From contig DIVM01000345.1 in NCBI GenBank assembly GCA_002435835.1, positions 1 through 15,740 of the forward strand: a stretch of DNA of 15,740 nt, given 5' to 3'. Under the pieces are notes generated by a model. That model did no database searches, was not told the origin of the DNA, and saw only the letters and a program-made list of their open reading frames with translations. Below are positions 15,080 through 15,740 of this stretch, piece by piece. How positions within the stretch are numbered: position 1 is the first letter of the stretch; each line of letters opens with the position of its first letter. The translations under genes were made by a program, and so were the position numbers. This stretch comes from Firmicutes bacterium UBA6132. Lineage in GTDB: Bacteria > Bacillota_A > Clostridia > Tissierellales > Sedimentibacteraceae.

Positions 15080-15740
15080 ATGATGAAAATAAGTAATAAA
15101 ATTATACTGATTATAATATTTTTTGCACTTTTTCTTTTAGGAGGTTGTCAGCGACAAGTAGAAACATTTTCAGTATTTGAAGATGAAAAACTTGATGAAG
15201 CAAAATCCAATACAGATCCTATAATAATTATACTGACGCATTCTGAAGTGGAAAATAGCTTAACACATGAAATCGCATTGAAGTTTAAAGAAGTTTTAGA
15301 AAGAGAGTCTGAAAATCAGTTTGTGGTTGATGTATACTCGAATAATTCTTTTGGTAGCTTGAATGATGGCGTAGAATATTTTTCAAACGGTGCAGTTGAA
15401 ATGCGCTTGGGAGCAGGACCTTCTAAAATAATAAGTATCGTAAAATGGCTTCCTTCTGTGATTGAAATAAATACATATGAGTTAAATGAAGCTCTTAAGC
15501 CAGGTCATAAATTAAGAAATTTAGTGGATGAAGAATGTGCAAATTACAATGCCAAAATTATTGGTAGTACACCACTTATTTATCGTATGATGACCAGTAA
15601 CAAAAAAATCGATTCCATAGAGGATTTTTCTGAAATAAATATTCGTGTAATTAATGACGGCATATATAAGACTTATTGGGAAGCATTAGGTGCACAAACG
15701 AATACTTTTAATATTGAACAAGTTTATACAGCCTTACAGC
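15080..15740 (+). CDS. DctP-type (TRAP receptor family) solute-binding lipoprotein (partial, C-terminus missing)
   Basis: The first 220 residues are present and the frame is open to the right edge. A lipoprotein signal is clear: Lys3 and Lys7, a hydrophobic stretch 8-20 and lipobox LGGC with Cys23. The mature part resembles the DctP/SBP family 7 extracytoplasmic receptors: HEIALKFKEVLERES, then DVYSNNSFGSLNDGVEYFSNGAVEM, and near the edge INIRVINDGIYKTYWEALGAQ and EQVYTALQ, the usual DctP pattern. Full-length members have about 330-360 residues. ATG 15080 is chosen because GGAG lies six bases before it; ATG 15083 is the alternative. It begins three bases after the regulator stop. Whether TRAP permease genes (DctQ/DctM) follow is not visible. 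If they do not, the protein may be a co-sensor for the membrane AraC regulator. Confidence 0.87.
   Translation, partial: MMKISNKIILIIIFFALFLLGGCQRQVETFSVFEDEKLDEAKSNTDPIIIILTHSEVENSLTHEIALKFKEVLERESENQFVVDVYSNNSFGSLNDGVEYFSNGAVEMRLGAGPSKIISIVKWLPSVIEINTYELNEALKPGHKLRNLVDEECANYNAKIIGSTPLIYRMMTSNKKIDSIEDFSEINIRVINDGIYKTYWEALGAQTNTFNIEQVYTALQ

Overview
The window is strongly A+T-rich (by eye about two thirds A+T). It has strong AGGAGG-type ribosome binding sites, short intergenic gaps and sigma-A-type promoters (TTGACA, 17-base spacer, TATAAT-like). With a YesL/DUF624 protein, an AraR-type GntR/LacI hybrid repressor and an AraC regulator with two membrane segments, this points to a low-GC Firmicute, most likely a plant-polysaccharide-using member of the Clostridia. 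I cannot name the species. No mobile element, CRISPR array, tRNA or rRNA was seen.

Layout. Positions 1-3759 (minus strand) hold a CUT1-type carbohydrate ABC transporter operon, transcribed leftwards: lipoprotein sugar-binding protein, MalF-like permease, MalG-like permease, then an MsmX/UgpC-like ATPase cut by the left edge. Positions 3760-4169 are a divergent control region with a promoter for each direction, operator-like palindromes and a structured leader. On the plus strand follow yesL (4170-4868) and araR (4987-6066), the latter ended by a terminator. A second promoter region (6121-6283) drives the catabolic operon: an intracellular DUF1680 beta-L-arabinofuranosidase (GH127-like) with Ig-like N-terminal domains, then araA, araD and a non-canonical FGGY kinase presumed to be the L-ribulokinase. 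A terminator lies at 12481-12516. After an intergenic region comes a membrane-anchored AraC-type regulator (12776-15076), coupled to a DctP-type (TRAP receptor family) lipoprotein that runs off the right edge.

How the genes work together (inference from families and order). The ABC transporter imports short arabinose-containing oligosaccharides. The DUF1680 enzyme, which has no signal peptide, releases L-arabinose in the cytoplasm. AraA makes L-ribulose, the FGGY kinase makes L-ribulose 5-phosphate, and AraD makes D-xylulose 5-phosphate for the pentose phosphate pathway. AraR, released by L-arabinose, would repress the divergent and catabolic promoters through the ATTTGTAC-like elements next to them. 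The only glycosidase here is of the beta-L-arabinofuranosidase type rather than the GH43/GH51 alpha type usual in ara loci. The pathway may therefore be aimed at beta-linked arabinosides such as those on hydroxyproline-rich plant glycoproteins. The AraC/DctP pair at the right edge looks like a separate sensing or transport module whose targets are not visible.
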